Numbered from the stretch's first letter, positions 37,088 through 46,905 are shown. The stretch is 64,000 nt of DNA from Chitinophaga sp. LS1 (GCF_034274695.1 NZ_CP128362.1:1488001-1552000); one strand, 5' to 3'. Numbers and translations: made by a program. The notes: generated by a model not told the origin, from the letters alone.

Positions 37088-37240
37088 TCAATGCGTCGCT
37101 TTTCTGCTGCTGTAGTGGTACACTGTTGTCTGATGTCTCTCTTTGCTCACCTTGCCTTTGTGGCCATAGATTTTGTTTACTAATACAAAAACAACTGTAA
37201 TGCTCGCAATGATAACATAATGCAATACTATTGACGGCAT
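37088..37240 (-). CDS. Possible small membrane protein (50 aa)
   Basis: A 50-residue frame starting at the ATG at 37240: one transmembrane segment (SIVLHYVIIASITVVFVLV) and a basic His/Lys/Arg tail. An upstream in-frame start at 37372 would add 44 residues. There is no homology evidence. The surrounding stretch 36730-37434 otherwise shows only a 32-codon plus-strand frame (37017-37115) that I could not support as a gene. Confidence 0.35.
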   Translation of the reverse strand: MPSIVLHYVIIASITVVFVLVNKIYGHKGKVSKERHQTTVYHYSSRKATH

Positions 37241-37434
37241 ATGTTTGTGGAATAAAATGTTGATAGTGCTGTTTAGTGCTGTTTTGCGGTGCGCCCTTAA
37301 ACTTAACCGATTTCGTAGGAAAAGATACAGCAGTATCATGAATTTTGCATCACACTTTCCTGTCATTAACAAATGTTAACAACGCCCAATGAGCCTGCAT
37401 TTATGTATCATTGCGAAACATATTAAATTAATAA

Positions 37435-38463
37435 TTAAGGCACTCGTAATTCTGTCTTTACAGACACTGGTTTGCCCAAAACAGGCATCCCATCCTTGTC
37501 CCAGGTGAAGGATTGCATACGGGGGGAACGCCTGTTTCCGCACCCATCTCCTGCATGATCATTGGCATGATACAAGATCCAGTTTTGCTTGCCGTCAGGA
37601 GTTGTAAAAAAGGAATTGTGCCCCGGTGCATACACTCCGGTTTCAGGTGATTGCAGGAACATTGGCGTTGCATGCTTCTTCCAGCTGGCGGTATCCAGGA
37701 GGTTACTGTTCCCATCCGTTACCAGCATACCTAATGCATAATAATCTGTCCAACAGGCAGATGCACTGTAAAACAGGAACAGCTTATTACCATGCTTCAG
37801 GATCTCCGGCCCCTCATTTACATTGACGTGTGGCAGGTTCGGATCATTCAGGTCACCAAATTTCTCCCAGTCATAGACAGGGCGGGATAGTCGCACCCGT
37901 GGGCCCGTGATCGTGAGAGGATCCTTCATTTCTGCGATATAGATGTCCTGCTCTCCATTGTTATCCCCTTCCCAACCAGACCAGATCATATACAACTTTT
38001 GTTCGTGCTCAAATACAGACGCATCAATGGCCCACTTATCGGAAGGATCGGCCACCTTCCCTTTCATTTCCCAGGTACCTGCCATAGGATCGGGAGAACT
38101 GTTTTCCAGCACATAAATGCGGTGATTTTGGTTGTCGCCCCCATCCGCACAAAAATAGATATACCATTTGCCCTGCAGGAAGTGGATTTCCGGCGCCCAG
38201 ATGTCTTTTGAATAAGGTCCGGTAGCAGGCGGTGTCCAGATGCTTTTGTGAGGGGCATCTTCCAGTCTTGCCATATTAGCCGTTTTCCAGAGCTCCAGGT
38301 GATTGCCTACGGTATGCATGTAGTAGTAATACCCATCTTTGTACGTTACCCAGGGATCAGGCCCGGAAGACAGGAGGGGGTTGTGAAAGGTGGTTTTCTG
38401 CTGTGCATTGCAGGCAAAGACACAGAGCAGGATACAAAGCCGGATAATAGATTTCATATACAA
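37435..38463 (-). CDS. Glycoside hydrolase family 43 lipoprotein (arabinofuranosidase/xylosidase type)
   Basis: A 342-residue lipoprotein (lipobox VFAC, Cys18) with the five-bladed GH43 pattern. The general base is Asp36 (SGPDPWV), the pKa-modulating Asp lies in WAIDASVFEH, and the general acid is probably in VNEGPEI. Typical blade motifs are WAPEIHFLQGKWYIYF and YYMHTVGNHLELWKT. It probably releases L-arabinose or xylose from side chains at the cell surface. It is the last gene of the sigma/FecR/SusCD locus, separated from the DUF3823 gene by a terminator hairpin that may lower but not abolish read-through. Confidence 0.88.
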   Translation of the reverse strand: MYMKSIIRLCILLCVFACNAQQKTTFHNPLLSSGPDPWVTYKDGYYYYMHTVGNHLELWKTANMARLEDAPHKSIWTPPATGPYSKDIWAPEIHFLQGKWYIYFCADGGDNQNHRIYVLENSSPDPMAGTWEMKGKVADPSDKWAIDASVFEHEQKLYMIWSGWEGDNNGEQDIYIAEMKDPLTITGPRVRLSRPVYDWEKFGDLNDPNLPHVNVNEGPEILKHGNKLFLFYSASACWTDYYALGMLVTDGNSNLLDTASWKKHATPMFLQSPETGVYAPGHNSFFTTPDGKQNWILYHANDHAGDGCGNRRSPRMQSFTWDKDGMPVLGKPVSVKTELRVP

Positions 38464-38468
38464 AAATT

Positions 38469-38507
38469 AAAAAACCGCTGAATGCAAATTTTCATTGCAC
38501 TCAGCGG
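38469..38507 (-). terminator. Terminator between the DUF3823 and GH43 genes
   Basis: On the minus strand CCGCTGA-x-TGCAA pairs with TTGCA-x-TCAGCGG (12 pairs, one mismatch) and leads into TTTTTT. It lies 18 bp past the DUF3823 stop and just before the GH43 start, so it could set the ratio between the upstream surface proteins and the enzyme. Confidence 0.75.
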
Positions 38508-38524
38508 TCCATTGATGACAAATA

Positions 38525-39250
38525 TTAAAGGTCAATTTTAACTATAGTAGAATAAAGCAGATCTTCCACACCGGCAATCTTCACCCCAATCCTTGCATAT
38601 GCATAATTCTGAGCGCCCGTGGTACCTACTGATGACATAGAAGCTGGTATGTCTACAGACATGGCTACGTTATTCAGATCAGTAATACTGCTGCCAGCCA
38701 GCGCAGTCCGCACTTTATAATTGCTTTGATCTACGATGGTCGTCTGGTTCAGATAAAGATACACGTTTTCAATGCTTCTGGCATTCGCATCCGTGATAAT
38801 CTGTTCCAGTTTAAAAGTAGCTGCTGCTGTCGTACCACTTTTTGCAATCTGCTGGTTACGGATCATGTAATAAGGCATTACCTCAATATTCATGGTCGTG
38901 CTGCCAGTCAGGTTCAGCGGAATAGTGTCACTATTAGTAGCGTTATTTGTCACTGATCTGAATGGCCCCTGACCAGCAGGGATAATCAGTTTATAATTAC
39001 CGTTAAACAAGAGGGAAGAGAAAGAACCATCTTCCTGAATCTGCACCGCAATCGCGCCGCTCTTACCCCAACCTGGTTCCCATAGTTCAAAATATACAGC
39101 CAGCGAAGCAACATTAATGGCTTCTCCCTGGTAAGTGATACTACCCTTGAAGATAGTCTTTGGTTCATCATAATTATCCTTCTTGCATGCAAATGCAGTC
39201 ATGGCAATCAATAGACCGGTGATATATTTTCTACGAAACATAATTTTCAT
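38525..39250 (-). CDS. DUF3823-type SusE-like surface lipoprotein
   Basis: A 241-residue lipoprotein (lipobox TAFAC, followed by KKDNYDEP) with the DUF3823 layout. It starts with IFKGSITYQGEAINV, has SLLFNGNYKLIIPAGQGPF in the middle, and carries a second beta domain (VMPYYMIRNQQI ... YARIGVKI). Proteins of this kind always follow SusD and are thought to sit on the cell surface and help bind glycan. The start is the ATG at 39250, one base after the susD stop. Confidence 0.85.
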   Translation of the reverse strand: MKIMFRRKYITGLLIAMTAFACKKDNYDEPKTIFKGSITYQGEAINVASLAVYFELWEPGWGKSGAIAVQIQEDGSFSSLLFNGNYKLIIPAGQGPFRSVTNNATNSDTIPLNLTGSTTMNIEVMPYYMIRNQQIAKSGTTAAATFKLEQIITDANARSIENVYLYLNQTTIVDQSNYKVRTALAGSSITDLNNVAMSVDIPASMSSVGTTGAQNYAYARIGVKIAGVEDLLYSTIVKIDL

Positions 39251-39251
39251 T

Positions 39252-41144
39252 TTACTGATTAGGATTCTTTACCAGCTTAGGATTATTACTCAGAATGTCT
39301 GCTGAGATAGAAGAGTAATAATTACCCAGGTTGAAACGGTGTGCGGCAGTTACGTTAGCAGATTTCACCACTTTGAACACATATTTACCATCATTTGCAC
39401 TACCTGGATTATAAATCTTGTAAGGCCAGAGACCATAAATCTGGGTATTTATTTTATCAGCTTTACCAATGTTGGATACCACTTCGCTTGCACTGATGCT
39501 TTCACCATTCCAGACTTTATGGGCCAGGCGCCAGCGTTTGTTATCAAACATTTCGTGACCTTCAAATGCCAGTTCTACTTTCCTTTCATGTACGATCCTG
39601 TCAAAGGTGATGTCAGCAGCAGTCAGTGGTGTCGTCAGTCCTGCTCTTGCACGCACAGTGTTCATATAACCAGCTGCTACAGCAGGCTGATTCAGTTCGA
39701 AAGCCGCTTCTGCTGCATTCAGCAACACTTCTGCATAACGGTAGCGTACCCACCAAACCTCACTTTGTGTACCCAGCTGTCCGGAACCTACTGCAGGATC
39801 CATGAACTTACGTACCAGGAAACCTGTCTGTGCAGAATATTCTTTACCATCGATAGGACCATCGGTACCTACTATCTGCACGCCTGTAGGGCCACCGGGA
39901 ATGTTACCGATTTCACCATAAGTATCACCGCTGATGATGCTGTAAGCACCATTATTCCAATACATGATACCAGCCCAGATATCCAGGTCCTTGCCTTTGA
40001 ATTTAGAACCAGGCAGCATAATAGTGCCCCCTAATCTTGCATCTCTGCCAGCGAAAATGTCACCCGGATTCTCGTAGTAGATATAGTCGCTGCCTGAGTT
40101 AGTAGCAAACGGTGCATATGTGTTATCCAGTTTTTCAAACTGCTCAGCGAGGTTAAGGGAAGGATTAACACGACCACCCTGTTGCTCTTCAGCTGAAGAC
40201 CATGGCTGGTTAGCAATAGTCCATCCCTGTACCTTTCCGCTTTTCAATTTGAAATCCTGTGCGAAGATGACTTCCGGGTTGTTTGACTTATCATAAAAAG
40301 TGGCTGCGAAGTTGTCCTGCAGATCTTCCGCTTTCTTCTGATAAAGGGAATACTTACCACCATTAATAATCTCCTGTGCGGCCGCCAGTGCTTTCTGATA
40401 GTAGCCCGCTGCCTTATCAGCAGGTATACCTACTTCGCCCCCGGCAGTGGCTACAGATGGTGTACCTGCGCCATATTTTGCAATAGAAGCGGCATACAAA
40501 GCTGCTCTGGCCTGCATTGCCAATGCTACACCTTTGGTAGCTCTTGATTGTGTGGCAGGATCATCAGGTAACATCGTTTTGATGGTATCCATTTCTGCAA
40601 TCACGAAATCATATATTTCAGATTCTTTTGCTCTTGCATGTTGCAGATAGGTAGGATCACCACTAAAGTCGTAAGTCATAGGCTCGGTGATCAAAGGAAC
40701 ACCACCCATACGTTTTACTTCTTCAAAATACAGTGCAGCACGCAGGAAACGGGCTTCACCTAAAAAACGGGTACGTGCATCTTCACTTAAGGCAGTAGCT
40801 GCAGTACACTTCTGAATAAAGAGATTCAGGTCACGCATCTGGCCATAATCCCACAGATTCCACCAGTCATAAGGATAGTCGATCTGCTGTACACGCCAGT
40901 ATTCACTGGCCTGAGAAGGGAATGCTTCGTCAAAATTCGTATACTCAGCCCAGTTGGTTATAGTTTGTTGATCTACATAACGGTTATAGAGATCAGCCAA
41001 TACTGACAATACCAGACTTTCACTTTTCCACACGGTTTCGTCTGTCAGAATATTGGAAGGGTCAGTTTGCAGGAAGTCAGCATCCTTTTTACAACCAAAC
41101 ACAAACACAAGGGCTGCTGATATGATTAACAGATATTTTCTCAT
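39252..41144 (-). CDS. SusD/RagB-family nutrient-binding lipoprotein
   Basis: A 630-residue surface lipoprotein (lipobox VFGC, then KKDADFLQTDPSNILTDE) with the helical SusD TPR scaffold: EARFLRAALYFEEVKRMGGVPL in the N-terminal half and RYAEVLLNAAEAAFELNQP plus VHERKVELAFEGHEMFDNKRW in the C-terminal half. It forms the lid of the SusC transporter encoded 20 bp upstream and binds the glycan imported by that pair. Length is slightly above average. Substrate specificity cannot be read from sequence; the GH43 neighbour suggests arabinose- or xylose-containing glycan. Confidence 0.95.
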   Translation of the reverse strand: MRKYLLIISAALVFVFGCKKDADFLQTDPSNILTDETVWKSESLVLSVLADLYNRYVDQQTITNWAEYTNFDEAFPSQASEYWRVQQIDYPYDWWNLWDYGQMRDLNLFIQKCTAATALSEDARTRFLGEARFLRAALYFEEVKRMGGVPLITEPMTYDFSGDPTYLQHARAKESEIYDFVIAEMDTIKTMLPDDPATQSRATKGVALAMQARAALYAASIAKYGAGTPSVATAGGEVGIPADKAAGYYQKALAAAQEIINGGKYSLYQKKAEDLQDNFAATFYDKSNNPEVIFAQDFKLKSGKVQGWTIANQPWSSAEEQQGGRVNPSLNLAEQFEKLDNTYAPFATNSGSDYIYYENPGDIFAGRDARLGGTIMLPGSKFKGKDLDIWAGIMYWNNGAYSIISGDTYGEIGNIPGGPTGVQIVGTDGPIDGKEYSAQTGFLVRKFMDPAVGSGQLGTQSEVWWVRYRYAEVLLNAAEAAFELNQPAVAAGYMNTVRARAGLTTPLTAADITFDRIVHERKVELAFEGHEMFDNKRWRLAHKVWNGESISASEVVSNIGKADKINTQIYGLWPYKIYNPGSANDGKYVFKVVKSANVTAAHRFNLGNYYSSISADILSNNPKLVKNPNQ

Positions 41145-41164
41145 CTAATTGCTGTATTAAAGGA

Positions 41165-44100
41165 TCAAAAAGAAAGGTCAAAACCAATATTCACATACTT
41201 GCTTTGTGGATAGGTCAGACCGTTATCATCAGAGACTTCAGCGTCTATACCTGTCTTACGCAGATTGTCGATAGAGAACAGGTTGTAAGCGTTGATGTAA
41301 GCACGGAAACGTTCAATCCTGGCCTTGGCAAGGATGTTCTTAGGAATGGTGTAACCCAGTTCCAGTGTGCGTGCCCTGATGTAATGAACGTTAGTCAGCC
41401 AGAAGTCAGAGTTCTTATTGTAGTTGCTATGACCTCCATTGTTGAAACGCAGAGCAGGATATTTACCAGGTATCCATTTGCTGTTTACATCATAAGCATC
41501 TTCCCTGTGCCAGCGATCGTTATAGAACTCAGCCAGCAGGTTACCCTGGTTGGTGTAAGGAATACGCATTTCATAATTACGGTTGAAGGAGTAACCGGTA
41601 CCCGCTGAGAAGTCGGCTCTGAAATCAAAGTTGCTATATGCTACCGTGAAGTTGAAACCACCATTCATGATTGGGTTTTTACCTGTACCCCATCCAATAG
41701 GACGTACATCCAGATCGTTAATCACCCCATCGCCATTCCAGTCTTTGTAAATCAGGTCACCTGGTAATAATGTTTTGTTACCCGCCCCGTCAACGTTTAC
41801 TTTATAGTTGTTGATCTCGTCCTGTGACTGGAATTGTCCGATTACGTTATATCCCCAGAATGTATTGGCGTATCTGTTTTCAGCAGAGTTACGATAGTGA
41901 TCAATGGAGTTCAGGAATACTGGTTTGTAGCTATCCAGGTTCTTTGAACGTGCATAAGAGAAGTTAGCACCTACAGTGAAACGTACTTTCTTTATCTCGC
42001 CATGGTAATTAATAGAAAACTCCGCACCGGATACCAGATCGCTCTTCACATTTTCTAAAGGCAGTGTATAACCCAGTTCACTTGGTATGAGGATGTCATA
42101 TTTGGTACCCAGCAGACCCGTTCTTTTTCTCTTGAAATAATCAACCGCACCGCTGATCCGGTTGTCCCATAAACCATAGTCAGCACCGATGTCCAATGTT
42201 CTGCTTACATACCAGGAGATATTATCGATAGGAACACCTTTGTAAGAGGAACCGATCACTGATTTACCATCCAGGATGACAGTAGAAGAGTTATAGTTAT
42301 AACCGGAGAGATAGTCATATGCAGACAAAGGAATATCATCATCACCCAGTTTACCATAAGAACCTCTCAGTTTCAGTTCGCTCAGGGTTTTCCTGCCACC
42401 TACGAGGTGCTGGAAGAATTGCTCTTCGCTGATACGCCAGCCAGCCTGCATAGCAGGGAAAGTACCCCAGCGTTTGTTAGGTGCGAACTTCCAGGAGGCA
42501 TCTCTTCTTGCAGATACTTCCAGGTAATAACGGCTGTCGTAGTTATAAGTGAACCGGCCAATGTAACCCAGACGGGCAGTAGTAAAGTCACTATCATTAT
42601 ACGTATCCATTGTACTGAAGTAAATCAGTGGCAGATCGTTGGTAGTCGGCACGGCATGCAGCCAGTTGTCGATTTCCCTTCTCTTGATTCTTTCTGCTAC
42701 TACGGTACCCCCTACATTATGCTTGCCAAATGAATGTGCATAGTTCAGTTGCAACTGAATGGTAGGAGACAGGTTGGTGTGGTTATCTCTTTCTCTCCAT
42801 GGGTTAGAACTACCGCCAGATACATTGTAAGTATCAGTATTCGGATCATAAGTATATACATTGTAAGTATACTCGTGACCATTCATAATTCTGTTTGCAT
42901 AGTAATAAGAGAACAGACCTCTTACGCTCAGACCATCGATGGGAAATTTGTATTCCGCAGTCAGGTTAGTCTGTAATACGCGCCAGTCTTCGTGCCAGTA
43001 GCCGGACAACTTCTTATTCTGTAATGCCCAGTTTTCGGTATTGTGACCAATGTTGTTTGGGTAATTTGGGTTATCGTTTGCATAAGGCCGTTCGATAGGC
43101 GTGTTACGCAGAATAGCGAAACGAGCTTCCCAGTAGTCATCTGTACCTGGTACACCTGGTTGGTCGCGGGTTTCAACACGACCATTGATCTGAGCACCGA
43201 TTTTGAAGTTGTCAGAAACTTTGGCCTCGATATTACTCTGAATGTTGGTACGTTCGAATGTGAATTCTCTGCCCAGTACAGAATATTGTTTCAGGTGAGT
43301 GGCAGATACATAGTAGTTGATCCTGTCAGAACCACCACTGAAGTTCAGGTTCAGGTTTGTAAGCGGAGCATTGTCTTTCACAATAAACTTGTACCAGTCA
43401 AAGCTCTTGTAGCCTTGTTCAGTACCTGCTTTCCATTTTTCCAGTTCTTCTTTGGTGATGGTAGTAGAACCATACTGGTTCATTTCAGCATCAGCTTTAC
43501 CAGCCATCCACTCATAGGCATTTACGCCTTTAGGGAAGCGGGTCCAGTTCTGCCAGCCAGTATATGCAGCCAGATTGATGGTGTTGCGGCTGTTCAGTTT
43601 ACCTCTCTTGGTAGTAACCACCACTACACCATTCGCAGCACGCATACCATAGATAGCAGCAGAAGCGTCTTTCAGAACGGTGATAGTTTCAATATCGTTC
43701 GGTGCGATGTTGTTGAACTGACCTGCATCCTGTTGGATACCGTCAATTACATACAATGGATCGCCCATGTTACGGATTTGAATAGATGCACTCGCACCCG
43801 GACGTGAATCGGACATGCGGAAGGTTACACCCGGCAGTTTACCTGCCAGTACGGTACTTACTGTAGAACCAGCGTGTACATCGCCCATATCTTTAGCAGA
43901 TATAGCGGCGATCGCACCGGTGAGTGATTCTTTCTTTTGTGTACCATAACCTACGATCACCACATCACTTAGTGAAGTAGCAGAAGGTTCCAGTGTTACG
44001 TTGATAACGCTCAGCCCATTGATCTCAACTTCTTTGGAAGTATACCCTACATAAGAGAAGATGAGGGTACCGGATAGATCCGGTGCATTGAAAGCGAAAT

Positions 44101-44605
44101 TACCACCGGCATCAGTAACAGCACCGGCTGTACTATTTTTGAGTTTTACGTTTACGCCGGGGAGTGGTGTTCCTTTTTCGTCTACCACTTTACCCTGGAT
44201 GCGTACAGCAGCATCAGCGGAATAAGTGATCTCCTCTGCCTTGCGTAATCGATTGAGCACAATTTGCCGGCCATCGACCTGATAGGAGAGTTGTAACGGA
44301 GCGAGTAACTTGTCGAGTACTTTACCCAGTGGCTCCTGTTTTGCTTCCAGACTGACTTTGCGGGAAGCGCTTATCAGCGTGGAAGAATAGAGGAATTTCA
44401 CATCAGCCAGTTTTTCTATTTTAGACAGCACCTGATCAACAGATTGCTGACGGGCGTCGATAGATACAGGTTTGGTGAGAATTTCCTGGGCCTCAGTAGA
44501 CTTTGCAAATGTGAGACCGGTACATAACGTGGCAATTAGCAGCTGGTAAAAGCATGTACGCATGACCATAAAGATTAAATCATGGATTCGTAGTCTTTTT
44601 TTCAT
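41165..44605 (-). CDS. SusC/RagA TonB-dependent outer-membrane transporter with STN signalling domain
   Basis: 1,146 residues from the ATG at 44605. Signal peptide (about 1-39), STN domain (about 40-118; SVDQVLSKIEKLADVKFLYS), carboxypeptidase-regulatory-like domain (about 135-215; GKVVDEKGTPLPGVNVKLK), TonB-box-like LSDVVIVGYGTQKK, plug (about 235-350; PLYVIDGIQQDAG, MRAANGVVVVTTKRGK) and a 22-strand barrel to the C-terminus ending IGFDLSF. The STN domain couples ligand uptake to the FecR/ECF pair encoded upstream. The frame extends 43 codons further to 44734, but that part overlaps a hairpin and does not look like a signal peptide. Confidence 0.95.
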   Translation of the reverse strand: MKKRLRIHDLIFMVMRTCFYQLLIATLCTGLTFAKSTEAQEILTKPVSIDARQQSVDQVLSKIEKLADVKFLYSSTLISASRKVSLEAKQEPLGKVLDKLLAPLQLSYQVDGRQIVLNRLRKAEEITYSADAAVRIQGKVVDEKGTPLPGVNVKLKNSTAGAVTDAGGNFAFNAPDLSGTLIFSYVGYTSKEVEINGLSVINVTLEPSATSLSDVVIVGYGTQKKESLTGAIAAISAKDMGDVHAGSTVSTVLAGKLPGVTFRMSDSRPGASASIQIRNMGDPLYVIDGIQQDAGQFNNIAPNDIETITVLKDASAAIYGMRAANGVVVVTTKRGKLNSRNTINLAAYTGWQNWTRFPKGVNAYEWMAGKADAEMNQYGSTTITKEELEKWKAGTEQGYKSFDWYKFIVKDNAPLTNLNLNFSGGSDRINYYVSATHLKQYSVLGREFTFERTNIQSNIEAKVSDNFKIGAQINGRVETRDQPGVPGTDDYWEARFAILRNTPIERPYANDNPNYPNNIGHNTENWALQNKKLSGYWHEDWRVLQTNLTAEYKFPIDGLSVRGLFSYYYANRIMNGHEYTYNVYTYDPNTDTYNVSGGSSNPWRERDNHTNLSPTIQLQLNYAHSFGKHNVGGTVVAERIKRREIDNWLHAVPTTNDLPLIYFSTMDTYNDSDFTTARLGYIGRFTYNYDSRYYLEVSARRDASWKFAPNKRWGTFPAMQAGWRISEEQFFQHLVGGRKTLSELKLRGSYGKLGDDDIPLSAYDYLSGYNYNSSTVILDGKSVIGSSYKGVPIDNISWYVSRTLDIGADYGLWDNRISGAVDYFKRKRTGLLGTKYDILIPSELGYTLPLENVKSDLVSGAEFSINYHGEIKKVRFTVGANFSYARSKNLDSYKPVFLNSIDHYRNSAENRYANTFWGYNVIGQFQSQDEINNYKVNVDGAGNKTLLPGDLIYKDWNGDGVINDLDVRPIGWGTGKNPIMNGGFNFTVAYSNFDFRADFSAGTGYSFNRNYEMRIPYTNQGNLLAEFYNDRWHREDAYDVNSKWIPGKYPALRFNNGGHSNYNKNSDFWLTNVHYIRARTLELGYTIPKNILAKARIERFRAYINAYNLFSIDNLRKTGIDAEVSDDNGLTYPQSKYVNIGFDLSF

Positions 44606-44699
44606 AACTTGAATTGTGTTCCTGTTTGTAATGGGAAATAGAAAGGGTGTCTTATCCCAGTGGAGCGGGTATAAGGCGGTGCCGCAAGAGTATTCTTTC

Positions 44700-44727
44700 A
44701 GCCAGTGGTACGGCCATACCGCTGGCT
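44700..44727. repeat. Hairpin in the leader of the SusC gene
   Basis: AGCCAGTGGTA (44700-44710) pairs with TACCGCTGGCT (44717-44727) apart from one wobble pair. On the plus strand it is followed by TTTT. On the transcribed minus strand it lies about 95 bases before the SusC start. A weaker hairpin (CTTATCCC with GGGTATAAG, 44651-44675) lies between it and the start. Together they could be a leader that tunes SusC expression. The rest of 44606-44859 shows nothing else. Confidence 0.45.
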
Positions 44728-44859
44728 TTTTCATTACGTGATGTAAAGCATAAGTATCAGTGTAAATTTTTGTTTGTTCTCAATAACGTATTTCGTGGAA
44801 TAGTGTGTCAACGGGGGAACTCTCTACATTCCTTATTAGCTACGCGTACGTGAACACTA

Positions 44860-45924
44860 TTAATGACATCCTTTGGTTGTAATTGTAATCTCATTTCCTT
44901 CGATCGTACAGTTTGCTTCCAGAGCCTGACAAATAAGCTTTAATTTTTCCTTTAGTGGTTCGTCATCCAGGGAGGCAGTGAGTCTACAGCCAGCCATCAG
45001 GTTTTTATCATAGTTGATATGAACACCATAGGCTTTTTCCAACAGGGTCAGCACACTATCTGCAGGGGCATCTGCGAATACAAACGAGTACAGCTCAGTT
45101 ATAGTTGGCTGGGCAGATACTGCTACAGACATTGGCAATACATCTAACGCATGAGTGGAGCGTTTCAGTATCGCCTGCTGATTGGCAGATAAATTTGCCC
45201 GGGCATCGTTCGCTTTTGGTTGTATTGAAATAGCAATTTTTCCGGTTTTTACTGCTACACTTACCAGGGTATCTTCATCATAGGCTCTGACCATAAATGA
45301 GGTACCAAGGACGTTGATTACCATTTCGTTGGCATATACTACAAAAGGTTCAATGTTTCTTTTTACTTCAAAGAACGCGGCACCGGAGAGGTATACCTGA
45401 CGGTGGCATTTGCCAGTGAGACAGGTGGAATAACTGATCCGGGCGCGGGGTTGCAACACCACAGAACTACCATCGGGAAGGCTGACAGTTTCGGGTTTCC
45501 TGCCTTTGTTGATATGCTCAACAAAAGTGTTTTTAGCTGTTTCAGCTTTTGCCACCAGTTCATGGTAAGTACTGTGATCCGGCTTGTGCAGGGTATACCA
45601 CATAACGGTGGTAGCTACCAGGGCGATGAGCACAGCAGCGGCAGCCATATACAAGGGGCGGAGTCTCCGCACTGGTTGTTGTGGCGTATCCATGCTTTCG
45701 CGGATATTTTGCCAGATAGCGGCATCGACATTTTCCTTCAAACCAAATGCAGGAAGCTGTGACGCTGCCAGAATAATGGCACGGGCCTGCAATATAGCGG
45801 CTCGCTGATCAGGAAAATTTCGGGCGATGGATTCCCAATGGGCTGCGTTTTCGCCATATTTCACCCAGGCGACGAAACTGTCGTCGGTTACAAAATCGGC
45901 GGTATCGAAGTTTGAGTAATCCAT
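44860..45924 (-). CDS. FecR-family anti-sigma factor
   Basis: A 354-residue inner-membrane protein: cytoplasmic N-terminal region (1-85) that would hold the sigma factor, one membrane helix (about 88-110, PLYMAAAAVLIALVATTVMW), then the periplasmic FecR domain (VSLPDGSSVVLQPRARISYS, ...GAAFFEVKRNIEPFVVYANEMVINVLGTSF) and a C-terminal STN-like unit (VLTLLEKAYGVHINYDKN) that contacts the SusC STN domain. It lies 75 bp downstream of the sigma gene and 254 bp upstream of SusC. It controls the sigma factor in response to SusC occupancy, by family knowledge. Confidence 0.95.
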   Translation of the reverse strand: MDYSNFDTADFVTDDSFVAWVKYGENAAHWESIARNFPDQRAAILQARAIILAASQLPAFGLKENVDAAIWQNIRESMDTPQQPVRRLRPLYMAAAAVLIALVATTVMWYTLHKPDHSTYHELVAKAETAKNTFVEHINKGRKPETVSLPDGSSVVLQPRARISYSTCLTGKCHRQVYLSGAAFFEVKRNIEPFVVYANEMVINVLGTSFMVRAYDEDTLVSVAVKTGKIAISIQPKANDARANLSANQQAILKRSTHALDVLPMSVAVSAQPTITELYSFVFADAPADSVLTLLEKAYGVHINYDKNLMAGCRLTASLDDEPLKEKLKLICQALEANCTIEGNEITITTKGCH

Positions 45925-45999
45925 GTATAGACATAAAGAAGGGGAAGGGGGTTTTTAACTCACTTATGTTAAAGTTTTTTTAAAAAAACTTTTGGGGGG

Positions 46000-46548
46000 C
46001 TACAGCAGCTCTCTTAATTTGACTACCGCACGCTGTACCAGATTACGAACAGATTGCTCATTGACGCCCATAATCCCGGAAATCTCTTCCCAGCTAAAAT
46101 TATCATAAAACCGGAGGCGGATAGCCTCCTGTTGCCTGACTGGCAATTGTCGCATGGCTTTTTGCAAACGAAGCTGTTGCAACAGATCCTCTTCGCTCAT
46201 AATGCGCAAATCCTCTGCCGAAGACTCCTCCTGCAATGACCAATCAAGGGCCAGGGCTGCCTTTGCATCCGATAACCGGTGCAAACGCCTCCGCAAAGAC
46301 CTGAAAAGATAGTATTTGACAGAAGTAGTCGCTGAGAGATTATGCCTTGTACGCCAGAGATCGGCAAAAAGATCCTGCATGGCATCCTGCACCTGTGCAG
46401 CATCTCCCGCAAGGTGGTAGCCGTAGTTATACAATACAGCAGAAAAACGCCTGTACATCTCACTAAAGGCCTGTTCGTCGTCCTGTCTAAAGGCATTCCA
46501 CAGTACCTCTTCCGCTATGAATGACTGATAGCTATTTCCAGACCCCAA
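46000..46548 (-). CDS. ECF RNA polymerase sigma factor
   Basis: A 182-residue sigma-70 ECF protein with region 2 (about 20-85; DEQAFSEMYRRFSAVLYNYGYHLAGD and QDAMQDLFADLWRTR) and region 4 (about 125-180; LPVRQQEAIRLRFYDNFSWEEISGIMGVNEQSVRNLVQRAVVKLRELL, a full helix-turn-helix). The start is a TTG at 46548: the in-frame stop nine codons upstream leaves no ATG or GTG, and the next Met (about residue 31) would cut into region 2. Starting with TTG may keep its level low. Partner of the FecR protein downstream. Two terminator hairpins lie upstream on its strand. Confidence 0.93.
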   Translation of the reverse strand: MGSGNSYQSFIAEEVLWNAFRQDDEQAFSEMYRRFSAVLYNYGYHLAGDAAQVQDAMQDLFADLWRTRHNLSATTSVKYYLFRSLRRRLHRLSDAKAALALDWSLQEESSAEDLRIMSEEDLLQQLRLQKAMRQLPVRQQEAIRLRFYDNFSWEEISGIMGVNEQSVRNLVQRAVVKLRELL

Positions 46549-46683
46549 TTTACCTGATTTAAAAAAGTATCACCTGAAGTAATAGTATGGTTCACCAGTC
46601 CATTCTCACTGGCTGCGGGGACTAAACTACGAACTATAAAAATCATTTACGAATCATTGCTTATCCCGGGATGAGTTATACCC

Positions 46684-46714
46684 AAAAAAACGGGGCCTGA
46701 TAAATATCAGGCCC
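46684..46714 (-). terminator. Intrinsic terminator upstream of the sigma gene (leader or small RNA)
   Basis: GGGCCTGATA / TATCAGGCCC (ten perfect pairs, two-base loop), followed on the minus strand by T7. It lies 136 bases upstream of the sigma factor start, in the sense direction. Just before it on that strand is a seven-codon frame, 46743-46723 (Met-Ser-Phe-Phe-Asn-Gly-stop), ending eight bases before the stem. Confidence 0.75.
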
Positions 46715-46905
46715 TCCCCAAATTAACCATTAAAAAAACTCATTTGAATTTTGCTTGAAACAAAATTAGAATGAATCTTTTGCAAATCTGTTAATCATAA
46801 GTTAATGATTCTAAATAATATGGGGAGGTGATAACGGTAGAATTAGAATGATACTTACATGATCAAATAGGTGAATAAATTAGTCCAGGCCGCAGCAATC
46901 TCTAT

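Noticed and set aside
37017..37115. 32-codon plus-strand frame preceded by a purine-rich stretch
   Set aside because: No family pattern, overlaps the small membrane frame on the other strand; too little support.
44606..44734. 43-codon N-terminal extension of the first SusC protein
   Set aside because: The extension is Trp/Tyr/Pro-rich, overlaps hairpins and precedes a good signal peptide at 44605; it is more likely leader DNA.
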